A stretch of DNA of 64,000 bases from Bacteroidales bacterium (GCA_017632935.1 JAGBQJ010000023.1:1-64000), one strand, 5' to 3'. Counted from the stretch's first letter, positions 33,077 to 41,543 are shown. Notes: a model not told the origin generated them from the sequence alone. Translations and numbers: made by a program.

Positions 33077-33493
33077 ATGAAAACATTTCAAAAAATCTTG
33101 ACTATATTCATCGGAATTGGCGCTGTGGCTGGCGCTGTGATGATGTGGATTGACCCTACCGGCACTTCGTGGGGCGGTGAGCCTATGTTGGAGTTACTGC
33201 GGGCAAAAATGCCTTGGCCGGATGTTTTCTTTAAAAATTTTATCCCTTCGGGCTTTGTGCTGCTGGCCGTGAATGGAATCACTCAGTTGGTGGCTGCCTA
33301 CCTGTTGTTCAAAAAGCATCGTTTGGCACAGCACGCCGTTCTTGCCTGCGGCATCATTTTGATGCTTTGGATTATCCTGGAATGGTGGGTTTGGGGCTTC
33401 AATGCCATTTGCAATATCTATTTCGGGCTTGGACTGGTAGAGGCAATCGCTGCTGTAGTTAGTATGAGAAAAACAACAAAACTAGGAGTATGA
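33077..33493 (+). CDS. Small integral membrane protein, unknown function
   Basis: A 138-aa protein with about four membrane segments (ILTIFIGIGAVAGAVMMWI; FVLLAVNGITQLVAAYLLF; AVLACGIILMLWIILEWWVW; IYFGLGLVEAIAAVVSM). It resembles short membrane proteins of the DoxX/DUF4345-like kind in size, but no decisive motif is visible. Its stop overlaps the start of the CPBP protease gene by four bases, so the two are coupled. Confidence 0.65.
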   Translation: MKTFQKILTIFIGIGAVAGAVMMWIDPTGTSWGGEPMLELLRAKMPWPDVFFKNFIPSGFVLLAVNGITQLVAAYLLFKKHRLAQHAVLACGIILMLWIILEWWVWGFNAICNIYFGLGLVEAIAAVVSMRKTTKLGV

Positions 33494-34254
33494 AAAAGGA
33501 ACTGTGGAGGACGATAAAGCTGTTCCTGCTTTGGTGGCTTTTGTTTTTGGTGCCATTAATTGTTGGTATTGTCATATGCCTTATCGTTTCAAAACAGATA
33601 GATTTTGGCATTTTGGATTGGTCGATGCTGACGGGCAACCTGCTCATTGTCGTTGTGTTTCTCAGCAAACGCTATGTTAAGCTCTCGTTTGGCCGTATTG
33701 AGAGGCGTATGGTTTGGCCAATGGTTGGCATGTCTGTCTTGATTGCTACGGCCTATTTGTTTGTTGAAGAGTCGGTTGGCCAACTCTTTTTCCCTGAAAT
33801 ACTACAGGAGATGGCTGAAGACAATTCTACGATTTCCGGAATTAGCGGAATCCTCTACGGTTGCATTTTCGGTCCGGCAGCCGAAGAGATCGGTTTCCGA
33901 GGCGTTCTTCTTGGTGGACTGCTTAAGACCCGATGCCGACCTTGGCTGGCCATTCTGATTTCCGCAATTGCTTTCGGGTTACTTCACAAATTTCCGCTAG
34001 CGTTTTTTGGTAGCATAATATTCGGAATCATCGTCGGTTGGCTTTATTGGCGCACGGGCAGCATCATTCCAGGAATCATCATTCACATCGTCAATAATTC
34101 GCTCACTGCCATCGATACAACGGGATGGAACAACACAACCTTTATCATCATCCTTGTCGTCAGCCTCCTTCTGCTGGCCTTTGGTCTCTGGTGGTTTGGG
34201 AAAAAGTGTAAATTTGCAGACGAATTCGATAAAACAAAAAATAATTCACTATGA
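33490..34254 (+). CDS. CPBP family intramembrane metalloprotease
   Basis: A 254-aa membrane protease of the Abi/CAAX type. The EExxxR motif (AAEEIGFRGVLLGGL) and the following FGLLHKFP and HIVNNSL histidine motifs form the metal site. About seven to eight membrane helices are seen. Bacterial members cleave membrane substrates or protect against bacteriocins; which applies is unknown. The gene overlaps the preceding membrane gene by four bases. Its stop overlaps a remnant of an HTH regulator on the other strand. Confidence 0.85.
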   Translation: MKKELWRTIKLFLLWWLLFLVPLIVGIVICLIVSKQIDFGILDWSMLTGNLLIVVVFLSKRYVKLSFGRIERRMVWPMVGMSVLIATAYLFVEESVGQLFFPEILQEMAEDNSTISGISGILYGCIFGPAAEEIGFRGVLLGGLLKTRCRPWLAILISAIAFGLLHKFPLAFFGSIIFGIIVGWLYWRTGSIIPGIIIHIVNNSLTAIDTTGWNNTTFIIILVVSLLLLAFGLWWFGKKCKFADEFDKTKNNSL

Positions 34255-34359
34255 AAACCTTATTTGCAGATGGACGTTTTCACTCCCCAACCTGCCCTTA
34301 AGTCTCTGCCGAGCCTTGGTGACCGAAGCGGGCGAAATGCCCAATACTTTTCGGAACGG
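34249..34359 (-). pseudogene. Remnant of the C-terminal HTH of a TPR-type regulator
   Basis: On the minus strand the frame RKVLGISPASVTKARQRLKG, followed by a TAG stop, matches the recognition-helix end typical of the TPR-HTH regulators of this order (compare LLRLSTNTVNQNRSNLRKK in the gene at 8794-10491). No upstream part exists. It lies in the short gap between the CPBP gene and the promoter of the CAT-like gene, so it is likely the scar of a lost or moved regulator. Confidence 0.5.
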
Positions 34360-34368
34360 ATAATACCT

Positions 34369-34376
34369 TATTTTTG
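34369..34376 (+). promoter_or_regulatory. -7 box of the CAT-like gene
   Basis: TATTTTTG, 36 bases upstream of the ATG at 34412. It starts a new transcription unit after the CPBP gene. Confidence 0.6.
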
Positions 34377-34411
34377 CAGTCGATTTGATTTGGAAAAACA
34401 GCATATCTAAA

Positions 34412-35029
34412 ATGAAGCAAGAAATCAACCCAAAGGAGACGAAACGGGCTCAGGCATTCGAACTATGGATGAAGTCGCCCATGCCGATGGTGACCCTCAC
34501 CAAGACCTTCGACGTGACGCGGCTTTATCGTGCAAGCCGACGAAAGGGGTTGAAATTCAATGCGATTTTGTGCTGGTGCATCGGAAAGGCAGCAAGCCAG
34601 ATGGAGGAATTCTATTTGCTTCCCGAGCATGGGAGATTGTTCAAGTACGATCGCTTGGCCATCAACGTGATAGTAAACAATAAGGATGGCGGCATCAACT
34701 CATGCGATATCTCGTATACAGACGATTTGGAGCAGTTTTGTTCTGACTACATGACCCTGACACAGGCGACCCGCACATCCTGCCAGAGTTCCTTTGTGGA
34801 TGTTGCAATGGTGATTGGCACATCGGCGATGGTTACGACGGAACTTGACTCGATTGTCAACCAATACACCGACCAGTTCTGCAACCCGATGGTGATGTGG
34901 GGTCGCTACCGCAAAGGCTGGCTGAGGACGACCTTGCCTATATCATTTCAGTTCCACCATGTCCAGATGGATGGTGGACACGCCGCCCGATTCTTAGAAG
35001 AACTGCAAAAGACAGTAAACACTATATGA
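34412..35029 (+). CDS. Chloramphenicol acetyltransferase-like protein
   Basis: Start at 34412 (MKQEINPKE; 205 aa) behind the -7 box. The catalytic HHVQMDGG (the HHxxxDG motif, His182) near the C-terminus marks the CAT/2-oxoacid dehydrogenase acyltransferase fold. Length is near the usual 210-220. Many Bacteroidota CAT-like proteins are of unproven specificity, so resistance should not be assumed. The stop overlaps the ATG of the next gene (ATGA). Confidence 0.8.
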   Translation: MKQEINPKETKRAQAFELWMKSPMPMVTLTKTFDVTRLYRASRRKGLKFNAILCWCIGKAASQMEEFYLLPEHGRLFKYDRLAINVIVNNKDGGINSCDISYTDDLEQFCSDYMTLTQATRTSCQSSFVDVAMVIGTSAMVTTELDSIVNQYTDQFCNPMVMWGRYRKGWLRTTLPISFQFHHVQMDGGHAARFLEELQKTVNTI

Positions 35030-35442
35030 ATAGTATGCGCTATAGAGAAGAAGCCATCGAATGTGTAAAAGATCATGTTCTCCAGATACATAAGCAAATA
35101 TATGCCAAGTATAATGGTGATTTTGACAGGATCTATACGGAAGGGTACAACAGCAAGTCCTATACGGGTAGGGTGATTGAGCCAGGGAAGGTATATGAAC
35201 TGAGTTATTTGGAATGTACGTGCCCTAAAGTTAAATGTGGGCTGAGAAACCATCCGCAGCAATGTGAGTGCTCGCGACAAAGCATTCTATATATTTTGTC
35301 ACAGCTTGAACCGGACAGCCAATTCGATGTTCGGATTGAGAATACAATTCTCAGGGGAAGCGACCGCTGTACATTCCGAATAACAAGAAATAAGAAAAAC
35401 ATAAAGGACAGTGAGTATGACAATAGTATTGAACACAATTGA
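35026..35442 (+). CDS. Cysteine-rich small protein, ATC-hydrolase-like
   Basis: Start at 35026 (MNSMRYREEA; 138 aa), overlapping the CAT-like stop by four bases. It has a cluster of cysteines: ECTCPKVKC, then QQCECSRQSILYIL, and a late LRGSDRCTFRI. The last motif resembles the end of L-2-amino-thiazoline-4-carboxylate hydrolase-like (and DUF6144) proteins. A metal or Fe-S site is plausible but not shown. It overlaps the next gene by 26 bases, so the unit is translationally linked. Confidence 0.6.
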   Translation: MNSMRYREEAIECVKDHVLQIHKQIYAKYNGDFDRIYTEGYNSKSYTGRVIEPGKVYELSYLECTCPKVKCGLRNHPQQCECSRQSILYILSQLEPDSQFDVRIENTILRGSDRCTFRITRNKKNIKDSEYDNSIEHN

Positions 35443-36601
35443 GGAAAAATCTGTCTTAGAACAAATTAGCAATCTTATTAAAGACGATGACAAAGAGATT
35501 GTCAACACTTCGGACATGAAAATTGCCCACTGTTTGGGCTGCAACCAGTGCTGGCTCAAAACGCCAGGTGTGTGCGCCATCAAGGACGATTATGAGAGCA
35601 TCCTTAAGAAATTGGTGAAGACCGACAACCTTTGGCTGGTCTCCGACACACGGTTTGGCTTCTTGGACTACAAAGGCAAACGGATGATGGACCGTATCAT
35701 GCCCATGCTGAACATGACCATCGGCTTCCGCGACGGCTGGATGCGCCATGAGTTGCGCTACCATGCGTTCAACATCGGGCTTCTGTATAAAGGTGCTGCT
35801 GACCAAGCGATGATGGAAGAATGGTGCAAACGTACCGCCGCCAACATTGGTGGACATTCGTTGGGCGCCCTTCCCCTGACTGATATTACCGAAACCATCC
35901 AAACCACTCTAAACTCTAAACACTCAACTCTAAACTCAAAACTCACCCATCTCGTCATCATCAACGGCAGTCCACGAGTACAGAAACTCAGCAACACGAA
36001 CCAGATTATCCATTCCTTTGCCAAAGGCTTGGAAGAAGCTGGCGTCACTTGGGAACTTCACAACCTTTCCAACCGCAAGGAATGGGATGCTGCGCGAGAG
36101 GCTTTCATCAACAATGAACGTACTTTAATTGCCTTCCCGCTTTATGTGGAATGTGTGCCTAGTCTGATGCTGGAGTTTTTGGAAACGCTTCTTTCTGAGC
36201 CCAAACAACCAAAAGAAATCGCCTTTATGCTCCACGGTGGCATGGACGAAGGGAATGAGTTCCGCCTTTGCGAACGCTTCCTGCAAGGATTGCCCGAACA
36301 ACTTGGTTGCAGTTACGGCGGCACACTCATCCACGGCGGCAGCTTCCGTATCCGCACCGCCCCAGCCGATCAAGTGGAAAAGATGGTGACCCCCTACGTT
36401 GAAATGGGTCGCCTGTTTGCGCAAACAGGCAATTTCCTCACGCCCGAAGCCGCCAAGTTCATCGGTATGGAACAATACCCTTGGCTGGTTCGCAAAATGG
36501 TAAGCCTGATGTTTTTGAAGAAAGTCAACGGGGAATTTGAGCAGTTCGCCAAGGATTGGGGATGCACTCGCCCGCTAAATGACAAACCGTATAGTGAATA
36601 A
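35417..36601 (+). CDS. Two-domain flavodoxin-fold NAD(P)H-dependent reductase
   Basis: Start at 35417 (MTIVLNTIEEK; a GTG six bases earlier is possible), 394 aa. Two flavodoxin-like domains in tandem. The first has the Fe-S-flavoprotein signature H-C-L-G-C-N-Q-C-W and CAIKDDY. The second restarts as LVIINGSPRVQKLSNTNQII and has FPLYVECVPSLMLEFLE. The linker between them is encoded by a simple repeat (35905-35945: TTLNSKHSTLNSKL). I infer an FMN-dependent reductase whose first half lacks a typical Ser-Pro-Arg phosphate loop. Substrate unknown. Confidence 0.72.
   Translation: MTIVLNTIEEKSVLEQISNLIKDDDKEIVNTSDMKIAHCLGCNQCWLKTPGVCAIKDDYESILKKLVKTDNLWLVSDTRFGFLDYKGKRMMDRIMPMLNMTIGFRDGWMRHELRYHAFNIGLLYKGAADQAMMEEWCKRTAANIGGHSLGALPLTDITETIQTTLNSKHSTLNSKLTHLVIINGSPRVQKLSNTNQIIHSFAKGLEEAGVTWELHNLSNRKEWDAAREAFINNERTLIAFPLYVECVPSLMLEFLETLLSEPKQPKEIAFMLHGGMDEGNEFRLCERFLQGLPEQLGCSYGGTLIHGGSFRIRTAPADQVEKMVTPYVEMGRLFAQTGNFLTPEAAKFIGMEQYPWLVRKMVSLMFLKKVNGEFEQFAKDWGCTRPLNDKPYSE
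35905..35945. repeat. In-frame CTCTAAA-type minisatellite linking two flavodoxin domains
   Basis: Short units (CTCTAAA, CTCAACT, CTCAAAA) are repeated with a period near seven bases. Related heptamers occur in the rhamnosidase gene (51400-51434). The unit is translated as LNSK/LNSKH. Confidence 0.7.
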
Positions 36602-36671
36602 GTATGTCAAATAGTCCCGTGTCAAAAGAAATTGCAGTTGAATTCTGAATAGTTACTTAAAGAATAATAAT

Positions 36672-37403
36672 ATGGAAAACAAAATGAAATTTTGTCAGAG
36701 CTGCGGAATGCCGCTCACCAATGAAGTGCTCGGCACCAATGCCGACGGAAGCAAAAACGAGGATTACTGCATCTATTGCTATAAGGATGGTAAGTTCTTG
36801 CAGGACTGCACGATGGATGAGATGATAGAACATTGCGCCCAGTTCGTCGGCGAAGTGAACAATGGCCTGCCGCAGCCGATAACGAAGGAAGAATATATCG
36901 GCCAGATGAAAATGTACTTCCCGCATCTGAAACGTTGGCGCAAAGAGATGACCCTCACGGATGCAGCTGTTGAAAGTCCCGCTTTGGCAGGTGTCAAAGA
37001 CCTTATCGCCCAAATGGCTGACACCTTGCCAATTACGTACATCTCTTCGGTCGATGAAGAAGGCTTCCCCTGCACCAAGGCCATGCTTTCACCGCGTGTC
37101 CGCGAGGGTATCAAGGTGTTTTACTTCACCACAAACACCTTCTCGCTGCGAGTGGCACACTACAAGGCCAACCCCAAGGCCAGTATCTATTTCTGTGACG
37201 CGGAAGGCTTCAAAGGTATGATGTTACGTGGCACGATGGAGGTGCTGACCGACGCCAAGAGCAAGGAAATGATTTGGCGCGAGGGCGACGAGCAGTACTA
37301 TCCCGGCGGCATCACCGACCCGAACTACTGCGTCTTGAAATTCACTGCCACCGATGGCCGCTTCTACAGCGATTTCTACCCGAGGAGCTTTGTGATCGAG
37401 TAA
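36672..37403 (+). CDS. Zinc-ribbon plus pyridoxamine-5'-phosphate oxidase-like protein
   Basis: A 243-aa two-domain protein. Residues 1-80 are a four-cysteine zinc ribbon of the PF12674 kind (KFCQSCGMPL, then DYCIYCYKDGKF) with a conserved helical tail (TMDEMIEHCAQFVGE). Residues ~110-243 are a split-barrel FMN-binding domain (ITYISSVDEEGFPCTKAML, TNTFSLRVAHYKANPKASIY, MMLRGTMEVL). The partner and substrate are unknown; such fusions occur in gut Bacteroidota and Clostridia. Gene boundaries are clear. Confidence 0.82.
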   Translation: MENKMKFCQSCGMPLTNEVLGTNADGSKNEDYCIYCYKDGKFLQDCTMDEMIEHCAQFVGEVNNGLPQPITKEEYIGQMKMYFPHLKRWRKEMTLTDAAVESPALAGVKDLIAQMADTLPITYISSVDEEGFPCTKAMLSPRVREGIKVFYFTTNTFSLRVAHYKANPKASIYFCDAEGFKGMMLRGTMEVLTDAKSKEMIWREGDEQYYPGGITDPNYCVLKFTATDGRFYSDFYPRSFVIE

Positions 37404-37410
37404 GGTTTTG

Positions 37411-37914
37411 ATGAAACATCTGCCAAACACTATTACGGCACTTCGGTTTATAGGAGCCGTTTGCCTTTTGTTTTTCGATGTCAGGAGTGTTACTTTTTGG
37501 GTGATATATTCTGTCTGTGGCATCAGTGATATGTTGGACGGCTATCTGGCCAGAAAGCTCAGATGCGAAAGCAAGATGGGAGCCTTGTTGGATGGTTTGG
37601 CGGACTTGGTGTTTGTGGCTTGTTGTTGCTATAAACTAATACCCGTATTGGTATTCCCAAAATGGCTGTGGATCTGGGGTGGAGCGATTGTCGTCATTAA
37701 GGTTATCAACCAAGTCTGTGCTTTGGTGATGTATAAGAAATGTGTTTTCCCTCATATTATAGCTAATAAAGTGACGGGAGTACTGCTTTTTGTTGGAGTT
37801 CCGTTGACTGTGTTTTTGGTATCGATCATTCCGATGATCATCATTGCCGTTGTCGCGACTTTTGCTGCCGTTCAGGAAGGTCATTTCATCAGAACAGGGT
37901 TGGAAAAACCATGA
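37411..37914 (+). CDS. CDP-alcohol phosphatidyltransferase family protein
   Basis: A 167-aa membrane enzyme (start ATG at 37411; a TTG three bases earlier is possible). The family motif D-G-x2-A-R-x8-G-x3-D-x3-D is present: SDMLDGYLARKLRCESKMGA, followed by LLDGLADL. Such enzymes transfer a phosphate-linked head group from CDP-alcohol to an acceptor, as in phosphatidylglycerol phosphate synthesis. The length is slightly short. It lies 7 bases after the oxidase-like gene. Confidence 0.82.
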   Translation: MKHLPNTITALRFIGAVCLLFFDVRSVTFWVIYSVCGISDMLDGYLARKLRCESKMGALLDGLADLVFVACCCYKLIPVLVFPKWLWIWGGAIVVIKVINQVCALVMYKKCVFPHIIANKVTGVLLFVGVPLTVFLVSIIPMIIIAVVATFAAVQEGHFIRTGLEKP

Positions 37915-37922
37915 GATTGCCG

Positions 37923-37930
37923 TATTTTTG
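37923..37930 (+). promoter_or_regulatory. -7 box of the second GNAT gene
   Basis: TATTTTTG, 26 bases upstream of the ATG at 37949. Confidence 0.55.
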
Positions 37931-37948
37931 CAGCAAATAATCATCAAG

Positions 37949-38464
37949 ATGATGGAAACCGATAGAATCTTATTGCGCCCCTGGCGAGACAGTGATGCCG
38001 AGGCCCTTTTCAAATATGCTTCCGATCCTGCTGTGGGTACTCGTGCAGGCTGGCCACCGCATAAGAGCGTGGAAGAAAGCCTGGAGGTGATCCGAACCGT
38101 TTTTCATACAGACACCAACTGGGCCATCGAGCTCAAAGAGACAGGCGAAACCATAGGCGCGATAGGCTATCTGCCTACGCCCGAAAGCGAGCTCCCGGCA
38201 CGCGAGGGTGAGCCACTCGTCGGCTATTGGGTGGGCAAGCCCTACTGGAACCAAGGCATCTGTACAGAAGCACTCGAAATCATGCTTGACTATATCCGCA
38301 AGACCACAGATATCAAATCATTGATCAGCAGCCATTATTACGACAATCCCGCCTCGGGTCGCGTAATGGAGAAATGCGGCTTCGTGCCTACAGGAGAAAC
38401 CTGCATAGACGAGAAACTGACTGGCACGACAAAACCGACACGGGTGATGCGTTGGGAGAGGTAA
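37949..38464 (+). CDS. GNAT family N-acetyltransferase (RimJ/RimL-like)
   Basis: Start at 37949 (MMETDRILLRPWRDSD; 171 aa, or one codon later) behind the -7 box. It is the RimJ/RimL type: RILLRPWRDSDAEALFKYAS, then GETIGAIGYLP, GYWVGKPYWNQGICTEAL with the acetyl-CoA loop, and ASGRVMEKCGFVPTGE. Members acetylate protein N-termini, amino acids or antibiotics. Its stop lies 5 bases from the stop of the convergent peptidase gene. Confidence 0.88.
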   Translation: MMETDRILLRPWRDSDAEALFKYASDPAVGTRAGWPPHKSVEESLEVIRTVFHTDTNWAIELKETGETIGAIGYLPTPESELPAREGEPLVGYWVGKPYWNQGICTEALEIMLDYIRKTTDIKSLISSHYYDNPASGRVMEKCGFVPTGETCIDEKLTGTTKPTRVMRWER

Positions 38465-38468
38465 TCGA

Positions 38469-39722
38469 TCAATACCGCTCCACAAAGTCCCTCACCAATC
38501 TGAAAACAGGCTCGTAGCTGTCGAAGCGGACGGTTTCATAGGTGTCGTAGATGGTATGGTAATACGGGAACGCATCGCCCTCTTGGTTTTCGAGGAAGAT
38601 GCAAGGTACGTGGCGCGTGGCGAAGGGGTAGTGGTCGCTGTTGCCGGCCAACTCGCCACGGTTCAAGCTCTTGAAATAGTGCTGCTCGCCGTTGATTTGC
38701 TCAAACAAGGCGAAACCACGCATGCCTTCGTCGCTGACCTCGCAATACTGCACGGGGTTGTTGTCGCCAATCATATCAAGGTTAAAGAGATACTTGATCT
38801 GCTCCAACGGCACCAAAGGATGCTGGGCATAGAACTCCGATCCGCAGAGCCCCGAATCCTCGCCTGAGAAAGCGATGAAATACATGTCGTATTCGGGACG
38901 GTTTTGGGCATAATACTCGGCCAAGGTCACAATGGCAGCGGTGCCCGAGGCATTGTCGTTGGCACCGGGGTAATACACTTTCTCACCGAGGTTGCCGAGG
39001 TGGTCGTAGTGTGCAGTGAACACATAGCAACTGTCATGGCGACGGCCTTCCACCTTGGCGATGACGTTGAAGAGTTCGTAGTCCTTTAAAAATTCGTTGT
39101 CGATGTCGGTGCGGACGGTTTTGATGCCTTTCACGGCTTCGGGCGTCATCCAGATGATGGGTTTTTCCACCACCCGATGGCCGTAAGCCTTATAGAACTT
39201 GATGGGCGAAGTCCAAGTTTGGATGAGTCCGACGTTGGTGCATTCGCCAGCCTTTTGCAAACGGGAGAAATCCTTTCCGTGACGGTAGGCAAACCAGAAC
39301 TCACAGACCACCAAACAGTTGGCATATTCGGGTTTGGCCAGGTCTGCATACATCTTCTCGGGGTCAAAATTCACAGTGTCAACATGATACACCGGGAATT
39401 CGCCATGCACGCCAGGGGAGTATTCACGCATGGAGAAATCCACGCCGGGGGTCAGTTCCTTGCCGTCGGCCCAGAGCCTCATCTCGCCAGCGAAGGTGTT
39501 GATGTCGATGCTGAAAGGCTGACAGACAACGACGTTTGCACCGGCTTTCTCAAATTCTTTCACAAGGTATTTGCCAGCCATGTTGGCGCCGTTCTTGGCG
39601 TAGCCACGGCCTTGGTATTCCGAGGAGCTCAACTCCTTGACAATCTGTTTGTAATGCGCCATGTCCTGCGCGTTCAACTGCAAGGCAACAAAAGCCAGTA
39701 GGAAGAAAAACAGTTTTTTCAT
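38469..39722 (-). CDS. Secreted M28-family metallopeptidase
   Basis: A 417-aa exopeptidase with a signal peptide (KKLFFFLLAFVALQLNAQ). The two-zinc M28 site is visible: VFTAHYDHLG, YYPGANDNASGTAAI (metal-bridging Asp), FIAFSGEDSGLCGS (Glu base and ligand) and NLDMIGDN. The N-terminal half includes an inserted PA-like segment (ANCLVVCEFWFAYRH). It probably acts in the periplasm as an aminopeptidase. It has its own -7 box in a divergent promoter pair with the esterase gene. Confidence 0.88.
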   Translation of the reverse strand: MKKLFFFLLAFVALQLNAQDMAHYKQIVKELSSSEYQGRGYAKNGANMAGKYLVKEFEKAGANVVVCQPFSIDINTFAGEMRLWADGKELTPGVDFSMREYSPGVHGEFPVYHVDTVNFDPEKMYADLAKPEYANCLVVCEFWFAYRHGKDFSRLQKAGECTNVGLIQTWTSPIKFYKAYGHRVVEKPIIWMTPEAVKGIKTVRTDIDNEFLKDYELFNVIAKVEGRRHDSCYVFTAHYDHLGNLGEKVYYPGANDNASGTAAIVTLAEYYAQNRPEYDMYFIAFSGEDSGLCGSEFYAQHPLVPLEQIKYLFNLDMIGDNNPVQYCEVSDEGMRGFALFEQINGEQHYFKSLNRGELAGNSDHYPFATRHVPCIFLENQEGDAFPYYHTIYDTYETVRFDSYEPVFRLVRDFVERY

Positions 39723-39747
39723 CGGTTTGTTATGATTAAATGAACGG

Positions 39748-39755
39748 CAAAAGTA
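39748..39755 (-). promoter_or_regulatory. -7 box of the M28 peptidase gene
   Basis: TACTTTTG on the minus strand, 26 bases upstream of the ATG. Confidence 0.55.
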
Positions 39756-39762
39756 AAAATAT

Positions 39763-39770
39763 TATCTTTG
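39763..39770 (+). promoter_or_regulatory. -7 box of the esterase gene
   Basis: TATCTTTG, 31 bases upstream of the ATG at 39801. It lies 7 bases from the opposing -7 box, so the two divergent promoters overlap and may compete. Confidence 0.6.
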
Positions 39771-39800
39771 CACTCTAAACAATTTAAATCTTTATAAACT

Positions 39801-40904
39801 ATGAAATCTGAAAACACACTTAAAACCAGCTTGTTATTTGTAGCGCTGATACTCGCAGCACCGCTTTTCTCTCAGGTTCAGACTTTTGAATGGCAAGGCA
39901 CACAACGTCAATATCTCGTCAAAACGCCATCAATTAACCGCGAAACGATGCCGGTCTTATATTTCCTGCATGGTTTGGGCGACAACATCACCCGTTTGGA
40001 CAATGAGTTCCACTTTCAGCAGGTGGCGGATGTATATCAATGGGTCGTGGTGGTGCCCCAAGCCCTGAACGAAGGCTATGGCACCATGTGGAACGCCGGA
40101 CTGATGGCCAGCAACACCGACGACTCTGGCTTCTTAATGGCCCTCCTTGATGCGTTGTCGGAACAATATCCCATCAATCTCGATAGTGTCTTTTTCACAG
40201 GCTTCTCGATGGGCGGCTTCATGACACACCGCATGGCCATCGAGCATGGAGACCGCATCACGGCTTGTGCACCTGTCAGCGGATTGATTACCAATGCGAT
40301 GGCTAACCTCACCCCCATGGCCCCCGTCAAGATGCTTCATATCCACGGCACAACTGACCCAGTGGTGGGTTATGACGGCGGTTCACAATACTTCGGAATG
40401 AACTTAGGTCTTGGTGTTGACGCTATCCTCGATTATTGGAAAAACGCCAACGGGTGTACTGAAGAGCCAGTCATCGACACCTTCCCCGACCTCAAAAACG
40501 ATGGTTTGCGTTTTGTGCGCTACACATACGAAGGCAACACAGAATTACAACATATTAAAGTCATTGGCGGCACCCACAATTGGTATATGAGCGAAGATCA
40601 GTACGACATCGGCTATTTGACTGAAATACATAAGTTTTTCGTCGGTGATGGCGGCGGCAACGTGGGTCTGGTAGAGCCTGAGCAAAAAGCTATTCGTCTT
40701 TGGCCTAACCCGACTTCGGGGCATTTCACCATCGAAGTGGAAACCGCCACCGACATCGAAGTGATGGATGTTCAAGGCCGTTGCGTATGCAAATATACTT
40801 TGAAGCCCGGGGCCAATCAGATGGATTTGGGAGAACTAACGGAAGGATTGTATTTCATCAAAGGAGAAAACAGGTTGGCAACCAAATTATTACTGACAAA
40901 ATAA
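39801..40904 (+). CDS. T9SS-secreted alpha/beta-hydrolase esterase (PHB-depolymerase-like)
   Basis: A 367-aa secreted esterase. Signal peptide (LLFVALILAAPLFSQ), then a PHB-depolymerase/feruloyl-esterase-like fold with a full triad: GFSMGG (Ser136), HGTTDPVVGYDG (Asp186) and GGTHNW (His259). The oxyanion region is YFLHGLGDN. The C-terminus is a T9SS type A sorting domain (RLWPNPTSGHFTIEV, then GLYFIKGENRLATKLLL). It likely removes ester groups from polysaccharides outside the cell. The next gene starts 12 bases later on the same strand. Confidence 0.87.
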   Translation: MKSENTLKTSLLFVALILAAPLFSQVQTFEWQGTQRQYLVKTPSINRETMPVLYFLHGLGDNITRLDNEFHFQQVADVYQWVVVVPQALNEGYGTMWNAGLMASNTDDSGFLMALLDALSEQYPINLDSVFFTGFSMGGFMTHRMAIEHGDRITACAPVSGLITNAMANLTPMAPVKMLHIHGTTDPVVGYDGGSQYFGMNLGLGVDAILDYWKNANGCTEEPVIDTFPDLKNDGLRFVRYTYEGNTELQHIKVIGGTHNWYMSEDQYDIGYLTEIHKFFVGDGGGNVGLVEPEQKAIRLWPNPTSGHFTIEVETATDIEVMDVQGRCVCKYTLKPGANQMDLGELTEGLYFIKGENRLATKLLLTK

Positions 40905-40916
40905 TACCCATGATTG

Positions 40917-41543
40917 ATGCTTGACCCGAAATTCGATACCTGTTTCTTCGAGCGTTATGCCATGGTCTCGTTGGCCACGTTGTTGGGTGAGCATTATGCC
41001 CATCTGGTCAACCGCGACCGGCCCGACTTGCAGGACGAAGCTCAGAGTCTTGGCATCGAAGTAACCCGAGCGATCCGCGAGAACAAAAACGTGGCCAATG
41101 CCTTGGTCAACGAGATGGCTGGAGAGGACATCAAGGAGGTGAACGCTGAGGATTTGCGCCACATTAACCAAAGTGGTTATGCCTACGGTTTGGGTGATGG
41201 CACCCTCGTCGGTCGAAACGAGTACGAATTCTGGTCCTTGGCCTTGCCCTTGAAACGCATCCTCGAAATCAAGATGGACAAGGTGAACAACGGCTTCTAC
41301 GGCGATTTTCATGAGTTCAACCTATTCGTTTTTACCAAAGAAGACTTGAATATCGACCAAATCAAGCAGACCATTGCCTTTATGATAGAGAGACAAGCAT
41401 ACCAAAACCGACTCTATTCACGGCTTTTCCTGTCGCAGATACAAGCGCTGTTCGACTGCGACCTTGAAACAGGGCATTACCGGAAAATAAAGATTAGCCA
41501 AGAGCAGCGTCGCTCGTTTTACGAGGAAGCCATCAGCGTTTGA
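40917..41543 (+). CDS. Conserved-looking cytoplasmic protein, unknown function
   Basis: A 208-aa protein (start ATG at 40917; a TTG one codon earlier is possible). It is soluble, helical and charged: FFERYAMVSLATLLGEHYAH, then VTRAIRENKNVANALVNEM, ALPLKRILEIKMDKVN, and FTKEDLNIDQIKQTIAFMI. I do not recognise the family; it has no signal peptide. It follows the esterase closely, and its last 11 bases overlap the convergent T9SS gene. Confidence 0.6.
   Translation: MLDPKFDTCFFERYAMVSLATLLGEHYAHLVNRDRPDLQDEAQSLGIEVTRAIRENKNVANALVNEMAGEDIKEVNAEDLRHINQSGYAYGLGDGTLVGRNEYEFWSLALPLKRILEIKMDKVNNGFYGDFHEFNLFVFTKEDLNIDQIKQTIAFMIERQAYQNRLYSRLFLSQIQALFDCDLETGHYRKIKISQEQRRSFYEEAISV

Noticed and set aside
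34412..35029. Calling this gene a chloramphenicol resistance determinant
   Set aside because: The HHxxxDG motif is shared by many CAT-like proteins without proven resistance; no mobile element is adjacent.
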